A DNA stretch of 64,000 nucleotides, from the NCBI GenBank assembly GCA_903862425.1, contig CAIOYC010000014.1, positions 1 through 64,000 of the forward strand, given 5' to 3'. Made by a program: the position numbers and the translations under genes. A model generated the notes under the pieces. That model made no database searches. It saw only the letters and a program-made list of their open reading frames with translations, and was not told where the DNA came from. Shown here piece by piece: positions 43,529 to 54,203 of this stretch (positions are counted from its first letter, which is position 1; each line of letters starts with the position of its first letter). This DNA is from an uncultured Caulobacterales bacterium. GTDB lineage: Bacteria > Pseudomonadota > Alphaproteobacteria > Caulobacterales > Caulobacteraceae.

Positions 43529-43559
43529 CCTGGGTCCCCGCCTTCGCGGGGATGAGCGG
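43529..43559. repeat. Dispersed repeat, right arm of inverted pair
   Basis: Partner of 43463-43493, separated by 35 bp. The arm ends 17 bp from the SDR stop codon, so the pair fills almost all of the SDR-mtaB intergenic space and could fold as a large hairpin in the shared transcript. Confidence 0.8.
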
Positions 43560-43576
43560 AAATTTGAATGCCGAGA

Positions 43577-44446
43577 TCATCCGCCACCGGAAGACTCCGC
43601 GACGAACGCCTTGAACGCATCGGCATAGTCCGGATGCCAGCGCGAGAGAGCGGGACGGTTTTCGGTGATGTCGCCGGCAGCCCAGGCGATGCGCTTGTGA
43701 TCGAGCGCGGTGGGCGTCTCGTTGTCGGGGCACAGGATATAGAAATCGCCCGCAGCGATGCGCTCGAAGGCGAAGTCCACGGTCTGTTCGGCCGTCCACG
43801 CGCCGTCGGGCTTTTCGGTGCGGCCGTTCGCGGTCAGGCCGGTCCAGACAAAGCCGGGGATCAGCAGGTGCGCGCTGACCTTGGAGCCCGGCGTCGTGCG
43901 AAGGGTGTGGGCCAGCCCCTCGGTCAGGGCCTTCACCGCCGCCTTGGACACGTTATAGGCGGTGTCGCCGGGCGGGGTGGTGATGCCTTGTTTGGAGCCG
44001 GTATTGACGATCAGAGCCGGCTGGCCGGCGGCGATCATGGTAGGGGCGAAGGCCTGCACGCCGTTCAGCACGCCGAGGAAGTTCACCCCTAGCACCCGGT
44101 CCCACGCCTCGCGCGGCGCCAGGGCATCGCCGCCCGAACCGACCCCGGCATTGTTCATCAGGATACCGACGGATTCGCCGGAGCGGGCGATCACGCCGCG
44201 CAGATCGTTAAAAGCGGCAGGGTCGGAGACGTCGAGGGTCCAGGTGGTGGCCACACCGCCATTGGCGAATTCGATCGCCTCCAGCGCCCGGTCCAGCCCG
44301 TCGCCGTCACGATCGATCAGATGCAGGTTCATGCCGAGACCGGCCAGCTTGTGGGCGGCGGCTAGGCCGATGCCCGAGGCGGCGCCGGTGATCACGGCGA
44401 CCCGACCGGGCTTCAGGGCGGGATGATCGATCAAGGCGGAACTCAC
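43577..44446 (-). CDS. Short-chain dehydrogenase/reductase
   Basis: 289 residues, classical SDR. NAD(P)-binding TGAASGIG at 20-27, NNAG at 97-100, catalytic Ser150, Tyr163 and Lys167 (YNVSK). The substrate is unknown. The C-terminal region is unusually rich in Trp/Asp (DHKRIAWAAGDITENRPALSRW). GTG 44446 is chosen because GTGA overlaps the dapF stop, which indicates translational coupling. It sits between dapF and mtaB, so it rides on a housekeeping operon. Confidence 0.88.
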   Translation of the reverse strand: MSSALIDHPALKPGRVAVITGAASGIGLAAAHKLAGLGMNLHLIDRDGDGLDRALEAIEFANGGVATTWTLDVSDPAAFNDLRGVIARSGESVGILMNNAGVGSGGDALAPREAWDRVLGVNFLGVLNGVQAFAPTMIAAGQPALIVNTGSKQGITTPPGDTAYNVSKAAVKALTEGLAHTLRTTPGSKVSAHLLIPGFVWTGLTANGRTEKPDGAWTAEQTVDFAFERIAAGDFYILCPDNETPTALDHKRIAWAAGDITENRPALSRWHPDYADAFKAFVAESSGGG

Positions 44447-45288
44447 GACAGCACTCCGGTGAACTCCACTTCCACCGCGCCGGTCATCAGCACGTGGTCG
44501 TCCGTCTCGTTCCAGGCGATTTCCAGTTCGCCGCCGTCGAGGACCAGGGTGGCGGCGCGGCTGCTGAGGCCCCGACGGCTGGCGGCCACCAGGGCGGCGC
44601 AGGCGCCCGTGCCGCACGCCTTGGTGAGGCCCGCGCCGCGCTCCCAGACACGCAGCCGGATCAGGTCGGGCGCGCGCACCTCGCAGAAACCCACATTCAC
44701 GCCCTCGGGAAACAGGGGGTGGTGCTCGATCATCGGCCCGATCTTGTCCACCGCCAGAGCCGAGACGTCGGAGGTGAAAAAGACCACGTGCGGGTTGCCC
44801 ATGGAGACGCAGCCGGGCGTGTGCAGGATCGGCGCACCGAGCGGACCAACCTCCAGCTCGATGCCGCGGGTGTCCATCTCTTCAGCCAGGGGTATCTCAT
44901 CCCAGCGCAGGCGCGGCGCGCCCATGTCCACCGTCACCCGCCGCTCGCCGGCGCGTTCGGCCGTGATGACGCGCTCTTCGGTGTGGAAGCGGGCGCGGTT
45001 GGAGTTCGCCGCCTCCATCAACAACCAGCCGACGCAGCGCGAACCGTTGCCGCAGGCGCCGACCGCCTCGCCGTCGGAGTTCCAGAACCGCACCAGCGGC
45101 GCGTCGCTCCCGTCATCCGAAAGCGCGATCAGCTGGTCGAAGCCGACGCCTGTTTCACGGCTCGCCCAGGCGCGCACCTGCTCGGCGCTCGGCGCGAAGG
45201 CATACACCGGCGCCTGCACGACGGCGAAGTCGTTGCCGAGGCCGTTCATCTTTACGAACGGTATGGAGCGGGTGGCCAGGGTGGTCAT
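44443..45288 (-). CDS. dapF: Diaminopimelate epimerase
   Basis: 281 residues. It interconverts LL- and meso-diaminopimelate for lysine and peptidoglycan. The two catalytic Cys are Cys79 in ACGNGSRC and Cys225 in KACGTGAC, both in the conserved context; the N-terminus FVKMNGLGNDF is diagnostic. ATG 45288 places that motif normally; the longer open frame upstream is the shadow of the divergent gene. It is the first gene of the leftward set dapF-SDR-mtaB-ftsY-yciB. Confidence 0.95.
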   Translation of the reverse strand: MTTLATRSIPFVKMNGLGNDFAVVQAPVYAFAPSAEQVRAWASRETGVGFDQLIALSDDGSDAPLVRFWNSDGEAVGACGNGSRCVGWLLMEAANSNRARFHTEERVITAERAGERRVTVDMGAPRLRWDEIPLAEEMDTRGIELEVGPLGAPILHTPGCVSMGNPHVVFFTSDVSALAVDKIGPMIEHHPLFPEGVNVGFCEVRAPDLIRLRVWERGAGLTKACGTGACAALVAASRRGLSSRAATLVLDGGELEIAWNETDDHVLMTGAVEVEFTGVLS

Positions 45289-45337
45289 TGCCGGGGCTAT
45301 ATAGAGGATCGAACCCTTTCCTCCAAAGGAGACCGCC

Positions 45338-45817
45338 ATGGCTTCCGAAACCACCGGTGACTGGAAGCTGCCTTGGGCGGGCGGATGCCGTTGTGGCCGG
45401 GTGCGGCTGAAGGTGACGGAGGCCCCCATCATGTCCATGGCCTGCCACTGCAAGGGCTGCCAGACCATGAGCTCCAGCGCCTATTCCCTCAGCCTGATGA
45501 TACCGGCGACGGGGCTGCAAGTGACCGAAGGCGAGACGGTGGCGGGCGGCCTGCAGGAAAGCCTCGACCACCGCTTCTGCGCCTACTGCAAGACGTGGAT
45601 GTTCACGCAGTTCGGGCCTGAGGTGCCGTTCGTGAACCTCAGGCCCACCATGTTGGACGACCATAGCTGGGTCGCGCCCTTCGCCGAGTCCTGTGTGGCG
45701 ACCAAGCTGCCGCTGGTCTCCACCGGCACCAGGCACAGTTTCCTGCAGTTCCCACCGCCTGAGGAGCGTCCCGCCCTGATGGCCGCCTTCGCCAAGGACG
45801 GCGCACGGCCGGGTTAA
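45338..45817 (+). CDS. GFA/CENP-V-family zinc protein
   Basis: 159 residues. Zinc ligands in the classical arrangement: Cys17 and Cys19 (GGCRCG), Cys36, Cys38 and Cys41 (CHCKGCQ), Cys81 and Cys84 (FCAYC). The family includes glutathione-dependent formaldehyde-activating enzyme, but most members have other or unknown roles. Cytosolic. The start follows AAAGGAG. Divergent from dapF across 49 bp. Confidence 0.88.
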   Translation: MASETTGDWKLPWAGGCRCGRVRLKVTEAPIMSMACHCKGCQTMSSSAYSLSLMIPATGLQVTEGETVAGGLQESLDHRFCAYCKTWMFTQFGPEVPFVNLRPTMLDDHSWVAPFAESCVATKLPLVSTGTRHSFLQFPPPEERPALMAAFAKDGARPG

Positions 45818-45917
45818 TCCCCACGCTGATCGGAACCATGAACGTTCCGTAATCCTCCTCCCGCTTCCCAAGGCGCCCCACGCCGCTAAGGTGCGGCGCA
45901 CTTTGCTGGGAGCCTTC

Positions 45918-48059
45918 ATGCGCCTGTCCACCGCCCTTCTGTCGGCTTCGGCCCTCGCCCTTCTGACCTCCGGAGCCGTCATGGCCGCACCCGTGACGCC
46001 CGCCGCGCCCGCCGCCGCCGACAGCTGGACGCCGCCGGCCGATCCCTACCTGTGGCTGGAGGACGTGAACGGCGAACGCGCCATGACCTGGGTAAAGGCC
46101 GAGAACGCCAAGACGCTTGGTGTACTGGAAAAGGACCCGCGTTTCCCCGGCCTGTACCAGGACGCGGTGAAGATCGCCGAGGCCAAGGACAAGATCGCCT
46201 ATCCCGGCTTCCTGCATGGCCAGATCTTCAACTTCTGGCAGGACGCCGACCACGTCCAGGGCATCTGGCGCAAGACCAGCTATTACGACTACGCCGCCGC
46301 CTCGCCGAGCTGGAAGACGGTGATCGACGTGGACGCCCTATCCAAGGCCGAGGGCAAGCACTGGGTCTGGCACGGCGCCAACTGCCTGGAGCCGGCGGAG
46401 CGCCTGTGCATGGTCAGCCTGTCCGACGGCGGCGAGGACGCCACCACCGAGCGCGAGTTCGACCTCGATACCGGCAAGTTCGTCGAGGGCGGCTTCGTCC
46501 TGCCGACCTCCAAGCAGGACGTGACCTGGCAGGACATGGACCACCTGCTGGTCGCCCGCGACTGGGGTCCGGGCACGATGACTGAGAGCGGCTATGCCTA
46601 CATCGTCAAGCGCCTGGCGCGCGGCCAGTCTCTCGACCAGGCGGTGGAGGTGTTCCGCGGCACGCCCCACGACGTGTCGGTACGCAGCTTCGAGATGCGC
46701 GACGGCGATGGCAACCACGCCCTGTTCATCGATCAGGGCGTCAGCTTCTTCGAGAGCAAGATCTTCCTTCTGACTCCCACCGGTCCCAAGCCCGTGGGCC
46801 TGCCGCTGAAGGCGTCGCTGCACGGCATGGTCAAGGGCCGCGTGCTGGTGGAGCCGAAACAGGACTGGACCGCCGGCGGCAAGACCTGGGCGGCGGGAAC
46901 CCTGCTGTCGCTGAACCTCGCCGAGCTGAAGGCCGATCCGGCCAATCTGAAGCCCACCCTCGTCTACGCCCCCGGCCCGCGCGAGGCGATTGAGGGCGTG
47001 TCATCGACCAGGGATCATCTGCTCGTCGCCGGCTATGAAAACGTGCGCGGGCGCCTCTATGTCTACACACCCACCGCCAAAGGCTGGACGAAGAAGAAGC
47101 TCGACCTGCCGGACAATGCTTCGGTCGGGGTCTCCGCCACGGAGCTGACCAGCAACCGCGCCTATGTCACCTCCACCGGCTTCCTCGATCCGTCGGCGCT
47201 GTACAGCCTGAACACCGAGAGCGGCGCCCTGACCAAGACCAAGTCCTTGCCGCCGCGCTTCGACGCTTCGGGCGCCGCGGTGGAGCAGCACGAGGCCACC
47301 TCCACCGACGGGACCAAGATCCCCTACTTCCTTGTCCACCCCAAGGGCATGAAGCTCGACGGCTCCAACCCCACCATCCAGTACGCCTATGGCGGGTTCG
47401 AAAGCTCGCTGACGCCGGGCTACAATGCTTCGCTCGGCAAGCTCTGGCTGGAGCATGGCGGGGTCTATGTGCTGGCCAATATCCGCGGCGGCGGCGAGTT
47501 CGGGCCGAAGTGGCACGAGGCGGGCCTGAAGACCAAGCGTCAGATCATCTATGACGACTTCGCCGCCGTGGCGAAGGACCTGATCGCGCGGGGCGTCACC
47601 TCGCCGCGCCGCCTCGGCATCGAGGGCGGCTCAAACGGCGGCCTGCTGATGGGGGTAGAGTTCACCCAGCATCCGGAGCTGTGGAACGCGGTCGATATCC
47701 AAGTGCCGCTGCTCGACATGATCCGCTTCGAAAAGATCGCCGCCGGCGCCTCGTGGGTGGGCGAATACGGCTCCATGTCCAACCCGGACGAGCGGGCCTT
47801 CTGGCTGAAGAACTCGCCCTATCAGGCTCTGAAAGCCGGGGTGAAGTATCCCGAGCCCCTGGTCTGGACCACCACCAAGGACGACCGGGTAGGACCGCAG
47901 CATGCCCGCAAGTTCGCCGCCCGTTTGTCGGAGATGGGCCTGCCGTACCTGTACTACGAGGTGACCGAGGGCGGTCACGGCGCGGGCGCCAACCTCAAGG
48001 AACGGGCCCGCACCACGGCGCTGGAATACACCTACTTCCTGCGCAAACTGGCGGACTAG
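45918..48059 (+). CDS. Prolyl oligopeptidase-family serine peptidase (S9), exported
   Basis: 713 residues with a signal peptide (LSTALLSASALALLTSGAVMA). N-terminal motif DPYLWLEDVNGERAMTWV, seven-bladed propeller about 100-420, catalytic alpha/beta domain after 440. Catalytic Ser572 in GGSNGG, Asp656 in KDDRVGP, His687 in EGGHGAG. It cleaves short peptides, typically after Pro, in the periplasm. ATG 45918 has GGGAG upstream; an in-frame ATG at 45891 would mask the signal peptide. Shares CTAG with the convergent phosphoesterase. Confidence 0.92.
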   Translation: MRLSTALLSASALALLTSGAVMAAPVTPAAPAAADSWTPPADPYLWLEDVNGERAMTWVKAENAKTLGVLEKDPRFPGLYQDAVKIAEAKDKIAYPGFLHGQIFNFWQDADHVQGIWRKTSYYDYAAASPSWKTVIDVDALSKAEGKHWVWHGANCLEPAERLCMVSLSDGGEDATTEREFDLDTGKFVEGGFVLPTSKQDVTWQDMDHLLVARDWGPGTMTESGYAYIVKRLARGQSLDQAVEVFRGTPHDVSVRSFEMRDGDGNHALFIDQGVSFFESKIFLLTPTGPKPVGLPLKASLHGMVKGRVLVEPKQDWTAGGKTWAAGTLLSLNLAELKADPANLKPTLVYAPGPREAIEGVSSTRDHLLVAGYENVRGRLYVYTPTAKGWTKKKLDLPDNASVGVSATELTSNRAYVTSTGFLDPSALYSLNTESGALTKTKSLPPRFDASGAAVEQHEATSTDGTKIPYFLVHPKGMKLDGSNPTIQYAYGGFESSLTPGYNASLGKLWLEHGGVYVLANIRGGGEFGPKWHEAGLKTKRQIIYDDFAAVAKDLIARGVTSPRRLGIEGGSNGGLLMGVEFTQHPELWNAVDIQVPLLDMIRFEKIAAGASWVGEYGSMSNPDERAFWLKNSPYQALKAGVKYPEPLVWTTTKDDRVGPQHARKFAARLSEMGLPYLYYEVTEGGHGAGANLKERARTTALEYTYFLRKLAD

Positions 48060-49324
48060 ACCTTCCGGCAGCTCAGCCGGCGGCCGGTCAGGGTGCAGCG
48101 CGCCACCGGCTTGCCGTCGAAGTCCTTGAACAGGCCGGTCCAGGTCCCGCCTTTTCCACGGTCCATGATGAAGTAGCCGTATTGCTGGAAGGTCAGGCTC
48201 GTGGCCTGCAGGCCGTCGATATAGACCTCGTCCTCATGCACCTTGGCGGGGTCGAATTTCTCGCCCACGTCGCCGCCCGTGCCGACCACCAGCTGGGCGG
48301 GGCGCCGGCCCTCGAAATCGAAGCTGGCGAAGTGGTGGATGTGGCCCGACACCACCATGGCCGCCGCCGATAGGTCCTTGCCCTTGGCCGCCGCCTGCTC
48401 GGTGCGGTTCAGCCCCACATTGAACACGCCGAACGGTCCGAGCTTGAACACCGGAACCTCGCCCCAGAACGGGCGGTGGGTGACGATCCAGTCCGCGCCG
48501 GCGCCGTTCTTCGGCAGGGTGTCCAGCTGGTGGGAGACGATTTCCAGGGCGCCGGGCTTCACCACCCGGTCGTCGGCGTCGGCGCTATCCAGCACGCGCA
48601 GGGTCACGCCACCGCCGATGGGCACGTTGAACACCGGGCTTTCGGCGGGGCAGGCGGTGGCCGACGGGCCGGCGTCGAGCATACGGAACCAGCCCTTCCA
48701 GCCGCGCGTGCAGCTCTCGTGATTGCCCCGTGCGAACACCCAGGGCGCGGCGTCGAGCAAAGGTCTGGCGGGATCGAAGAAATCCGCCTGCCAGCTCGGC
48801 CACAGGTCGCCGTGGGGCGAGCCGACGCAGCCCTTGTACAGCGGCGGGCAGGCCGTCTCCCGATAGTAATAGTCCCCCACGTGGATGACGAGATCGGGTT
48901 TTTCCGCCGCCGCCCGCTGCATCACCAGGGCGAAGGGCCAGGCGCGCGGATCGTTGCAGTCCTGCACCTTCAGCCCCTGCAGGCGGCAGCCCGTGTCGCC
49001 CATGATCAGGATGCGGTCGACGCGCGCGGCCGGGACCGGCAGGCGGTGTTCGCCCACCTGCACCGTGCGGACGCCCTTGGGCAGGGAGAGGCTGCACACG
49101 GCCTGGGGGAAGGCGGCCGCATCGGGCTCGGCCCGGACCTTCATGGGCCGAGGCGCCCCATCAAGGTTTGCTTCGGGGCAGGCCCCGTCCGCCGCTATCG
49201 CGCGCACCTCCGCCGCCCCGCCGTCCACCAGCTGCACCCAGGCGGCGAGAGGCTGAGCGGGTTCGGCATAGGCAGCACCGGCGGCCAATACGGTGAGGAG
49301 CGATAAGATCAATCCGCGCATCAT
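48056..49324 (-). CDS. Secreted metallophosphoesterase
   Basis: 422 residues with a signal peptide (LILSLLTVLAAGAAYA). Calcineurin-like metal-site motifs in order: MGDTGCR, HVGDYYYRE, RGNHE, VTHRPFWGE, GHIHH. Several Cys pairs (CNDP, ACPP, GCVG, CTRG, TACP) suggest disulfides. It hydrolyses a phosphate ester in the periplasm. ATG 49324 is chosen because CAGGG precedes it by about 6 bases; the frame runs open upstream through a dispersed repeat pair and is not coding there. Confidence 0.87.
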   Translation of the reverse strand: MMRGLILSLLTVLAAGAAYAEPAQPLAAWVQLVDGGAAEVRAIAADGACPEANLDGAPRPMKVRAEPDAAAFPQAVCSLSLPKGVRTVQVGEHRLPVPAARVDRILIMGDTGCRLQGLKVQDCNDPRAWPFALVMQRAAAEKPDLVIHVGDYYYRETACPPLYKGCVGSPHGDLWPSWQADFFDPARPLLDAAPWVFARGNHESCTRGWKGWFRMLDAGPSATACPAESPVFNVPIGGGVTLRVLDSADADDRVVKPGALEIVSHQLDTLPKNGAGADWIVTHRPFWGEVPVFKLGPFGVFNVGLNRTEQAAAKGKDLSAAAMVVSGHIHHFASFDFEGRRPAQLVVGTGGDVGEKFDPAKVHEDEVYIDGLQATSLTFQQYGYFIMDRGKGGTWTGLFKDFDGKPVARCTLTGRRLSCRKV

Positions 49325-49364
49325 CGGCATCCCTGCTTCGGACCTCCATTGGCCGAAAGCCCCG

Positions 49365-49389
49365 TCCTTCGACAAGCTCAGGATGAGGG
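49365..49389. repeat. Dispersed repeat, left arm (25-bp inverted pair)
   Basis: Exact reverse complement of 49437-49461 over 25 bases (core CTTCGACAAGCTCAGGATGA), 47 bp apart. The pair lies between the phosphoesterase start and priA and could fold into a long hairpin. This core is frequent in Caulobacterales and sphingomonad genomes. Confidence 0.85.
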
Positions 49390-49436
49390 TTTCCGGCGGC
49401 GCAGCACCTATATCTTCGGCGGGCCGATCGAAGTCC

Positions 49437-49461
49437 CCCTCATCCTGAGCTTGTCGAAGGA
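49437..49461. repeat. Dispersed repeat, right arm
   Basis: Partner of 49365-49389. It ends about 70 bp before the priA start, so the promoters of both divergent genes must lie in or next to the repeat pair. Confidence 0.85.
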
Positions 49462-49532
49462 TGGGCGGCGGTAGCGACATTGCCTCCACCGCGCGGACGT
49501 GAACAAAGAAGGCCCATGTCAGGATCGGCGAA

Positions 49533-51704
49533 ATGAGCGACTGGGTGGCCTCGGTGCTCCTGCCCCTGCCCCTGCCCGAAGCGTTCGACTACGCCGTGCC
49601 GGAGGGGTGGGACCTCAAGGTCGGCGACCAGGTCGCCGCGCCGCTGGGTCCGCGCACCGTGCGCGGGGTGGTGACGGCGCTGCGCGAGGCGCGCGGCGTG
49701 AACCGGCCGCTGAAACTGCTGGCCGCTCAGCTGGACGAAGCCGCCCTGCCGCCCGGCGCCCTCGCCTTCGTGGAATGGGCGGCGCGCTATGGCTGCCAGG
49801 CGCCCGGCGAGGCCCTGGCCATGGCCCTGCGCGGCGCCGGCTTCGCGCCCCTGCGCCCGACCCGGCGACTCACCCTGACCGAGACCCGGCCCGCGCGGTC
49901 CACGCCTGCGCGTGAAAAGGTCATTGGCGCCTTCCAATCCGCCCCCGAGGGCCTGCGTCCCGGTGAAGCGGCAGAACGGGCAGGCGTCTCCGCGGGCGTG
50001 GTCAAGGCGCTGGTGGGCGAGGGCGTCCTGGCCTGGGTCGAGACCCCGCCGCCCGATCCGTTCGGCGATCCAGATCCCGCCCTGCCCGGCGCCGAGCTGA
50101 ACCCCAGCCAGTCCGCAGCCGCCGACCAGCTCAAGGCCATGATGGCCGAGGGCGGGTTCCAAGCCGCCCTGCTCGACGGGATCACCGGGTCGGGCAAGAC
50201 CGAAGTCTATCTGGAGGCCGTGGCCGCCGCCCTCGCCGCCGATCCCGACGCGCAGGTGCTGGTCCTGCTACCCGAGATCGCCCTCACCCAGGCGGTGCTG
50301 GCCCGTTTCGAGCAGCGCTTCGGCGCCCGGCCCGGCGAATGGCATTCTGGCGTGCCGCAGGGACGGCGGCGACAGGTGTGGGAGGCGGCGGCGAACGGCC
50401 GTTGCCGCATCGTCGTCGGCGCCCGCTCGGCCCTGTTCCTACCCTATCGAAAGCTGCGCCTGGTGGTGGTGGACGAAGAGCACGACGGCTCGTTCAAGCA
50501 AGAGGACGGCTTCGTCTATCAAGCCCGCGACCTGGCTGTGGCGCGGGCCAAGATCGAGGGGGCGGCGGTGATCCTCGCCTCGGCCACGCCGTCGCTGGAG
50601 AGCATCTGGAACGCGGAGGCGGGGCGTTATCGGTGGTTGCGGCTGACCAACCGGCACGGCCGGGCTGTGCTGCCGGACATCGACCTTGTGGACCTGCGCG
50701 ACACGCCGCCCGAGCACGGTCGCTGGCTCTCGCCCCGGCTTGTGGGCGAGATGGCGCGGACCTTGGCGGCGGGCGAACAATCCCTGCTCTTCCTCAACCG
50801 GCGCGGCTATGCGCCCCTGGTGCTGTGCAAGGCGTGCGGGGAGCGGATGACCTCGCCGGACAGCCAATCGTGGCTGGTGGAGCATCGCTATACGGGGCGG
50901 CTGGTCTGCCACCTTACCGGCTGGTCCATGCCCAAGCCGGCCGCCTGCCCTCACTGCGGGGCCAAGGACAGCCTCACCTCCATCGGCCCTGGCGTGGAGC
51001 GACTGGAGGAGGAGGCGCGAAATCGCTTTCCCGAGGCCCGCATCGCCGTCTTCTCGTCGGACACCACGCCCGATGCGGAGAGCGCGCGGGCGCTGGTGGC
51101 GTCCATGGCGGCGGGTGAGATCGACATCCTGGTCGCCACCCAGGCGGCGGCCAAGGGGCACAACTTCCCCAACCTCACACTCGTGGGAATCGTGGATGCA
51201 GACCTTGGGCTGCGCGGCGGTGATTTGCGCGCCGCCGAGCGCACCTTCCAACTCCTGGCCCAGGCCACCGGCCGCGCTGGGCGGGCGGAGCGCCCCGGGC
51301 GGGCGCTGATCCAGACCTATCAGCCCGACCATCCGGTGATGCAGGCCCTCAAGGCGCGCGATCGCGACGGCTTCCTCGCCGCCGAGGCGGAGGGGCGGCA
51401 GGCGGCGGGGATGCCGCCTTATGGACGGCTGGCGGCGCTGATCCTGTCCAGTCCCGACGGCGAGGCGCTGGAACGATACGCCCGCGCCCTGGCGGCCGAA
51501 GCGCCGAACGGCGAGGGCGTGGAGGTCTATGGCCCCGCCGATGCGCCCCTCGCCCTGGTGCGTGGGCGTCGGCGCAAGCGCTTTCTGGTGAGGGCCGACC
51601 GCAGCGTGGACATCCAGGCCTACATCACCACCTGGCGCGCCCGCGCCCGCCCACCGAACTCGGTGCGGCTCGACATCGATATCGATCCCTACAGCTTCCT
51701 TTAA
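49533..51704 (+). CDS. priA: Primosomal protein N' (PriA helicase)
   Basis: 723 residues. N-terminal 3'-DNA-binding domain 1-105, winged helix about 125-175, helicase with Walker A GITGSGKTE at 216-224 and DEEH at 314-317, a zinc-binding insert in the helicase core with Cys pairs (LCKACGE, VCHL, PHCG), and the C-terminal motif ATGRAGRAERPG. It reloads the replisome at stalled forks. The zinc region reads CKAC...C...CPHC, slightly Cys-poor compared with enterobacterial PriA, as in many alphaproteobacteria. Confidence 0.94.
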   Translation: MSDWVASVLLPLPLPEAFDYAVPEGWDLKVGDQVAAPLGPRTVRGVVTALREARGVNRPLKLLAAQLDEAALPPGALAFVEWAARYGCQAPGEALAMALRGAGFAPLRPTRRLTLTETRPARSTPAREKVIGAFQSAPEGLRPGEAAERAGVSAGVVKALVGEGVLAWVETPPPDPFGDPDPALPGAELNPSQSAAADQLKAMMAEGGFQAALLDGITGSGKTEVYLEAVAAALAADPDAQVLVLLPEIALTQAVLARFEQRFGARPGEWHSGVPQGRRRQVWEAAANGRCRIVVGARSALFLPYRKLRLVVVDEEHDGSFKQEDGFVYQARDLAVARAKIEGAAVILASATPSLESIWNAEAGRYRWLRLTNRHGRAVLPDIDLVDLRDTPPEHGRWLSPRLVGEMARTLAAGEQSLLFLNRRGYAPLVLCKACGERMTSPDSQSWLVEHRYTGRLVCHLTGWSMPKPAACPHCGAKDSLTSIGPGVERLEEEARNRFPEARIAVFSSDTTPDAESARALVASMAAGEIDILVATQAAAKGHNFPNLTLVGIVDADLGLRGGDLRAAERTFQLLAQATGRAGRAERPGRALIQTYQPDHPVMQALKARDRDGFLAAEAEGRQAAGMPPYGRLAALILSSPDGEALERYARALAAEAPNGEGVEVYGPADAPLALVRGRRRKRFLVRADRSVDIQAYITTWRARARPPNSVRLDIDIDPYSFL

Positions 51705-51756
51705 CCATTCGCGGAAGGGATTTCGTTCAGCTTTCGCGGGTAGATCGGGCGGCTGA

Positions 51757-52547
51757 ATGATGGAGCGGCGGATGGGATCTCCCACCCAGGGATTGAAGAC
51801 GTCGGCGGCGCTGTTCCCCGTCCCCTTCACCATGGCCTTCCAGCCCATCGTCGATGACGCCACGGGCGGCGTGTACGCCCATGAGGCCCTGGTGCGCGGC
51901 GTGGACGGCTCAGGCGCCGGCTCGGTGCTGGAACACCTTACGCCCGGCAATCGCTGGGCCTTCGACCAGGAGAGCCGCATCGTCGCTGTGGAGCTCGCCG
52001 CCCGCCTGGGTCTGGCCGAGCCCGATCAGACAGCGCTGATCTCCATCAACTTCCTGCCCAATGCGGTGAGCGATCCGGCCTTCTGTGTGCAGCCGCTGGT
52101 GGAGGCGGCCCAGGCGGTGGACCTGCCGCTGAACCGCATCCTGTTCGAGTTCACCGAGTATGAACCGATCGACCCCGGCCATCTGCAAGCGATCCTGAAG
52201 ACCTATCGCGGCATGGGCTTTCGCACCGCCATCGACGACTTCGGCGCGGGTTATTCCGGCCTCACCCTGTTGTCCCAGTTCCAGCCCGACGTGGTAAAGC
52301 TGGACATGGCGCTGATCCGTTGCATCGACGTGGACCGGGTCAAGCGCACCATCGTGACGCATCTGGTGCGCCTGGCCGACGACCTCGGCGTGACCGTGAT
52401 CGCGGAGGGGATCGAGACCGCCTGCGAGTACGATGTGCTACGCGACCTCGGCGTCTGCCTGTTCCAGGGCTATCTCTTCGCCAAGCCCGCCTTCGAGGCG
52501 TTGGCCCCGGTGAAGTGGCCCAATGCCCGGCGGAGCGTCCGCGCGGC

Positions 52548-52551
<4 letters not shown>
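51757..52551 (+). CDS. EAL-domain c-di-GMP phosphodiesterase
   Basis: 264 residues, essentially a lone EAL domain. Catalytic motifs are present: HEALVRG (EAL), INFLPN, EFTEYE, DDFGAGYSGL, KLDM, EGIE, FQGYLFA. The NxS motif is altered (INFLPN), as in the BLUF/EAL subgroup with short loops. Cytosolic; it may act as an enzyme or c-di-GMP receptor. An in-frame ATG at 51772 has GGAG 6 bases ahead and may be the true start. Shares CTAG with the convergent transporter. Confidence 0.87.

Positions 52552-54199
<1,648 letters not shown>

Positions 54200-54203
<4 letters not shown>

Noticed and set aside
42471-43626. N-terminal extension of MtaB through 43626
   Set aside because: The added 52 residues translate the inverted repeat and the intergenic region; family members begin close to the first Cys motif.
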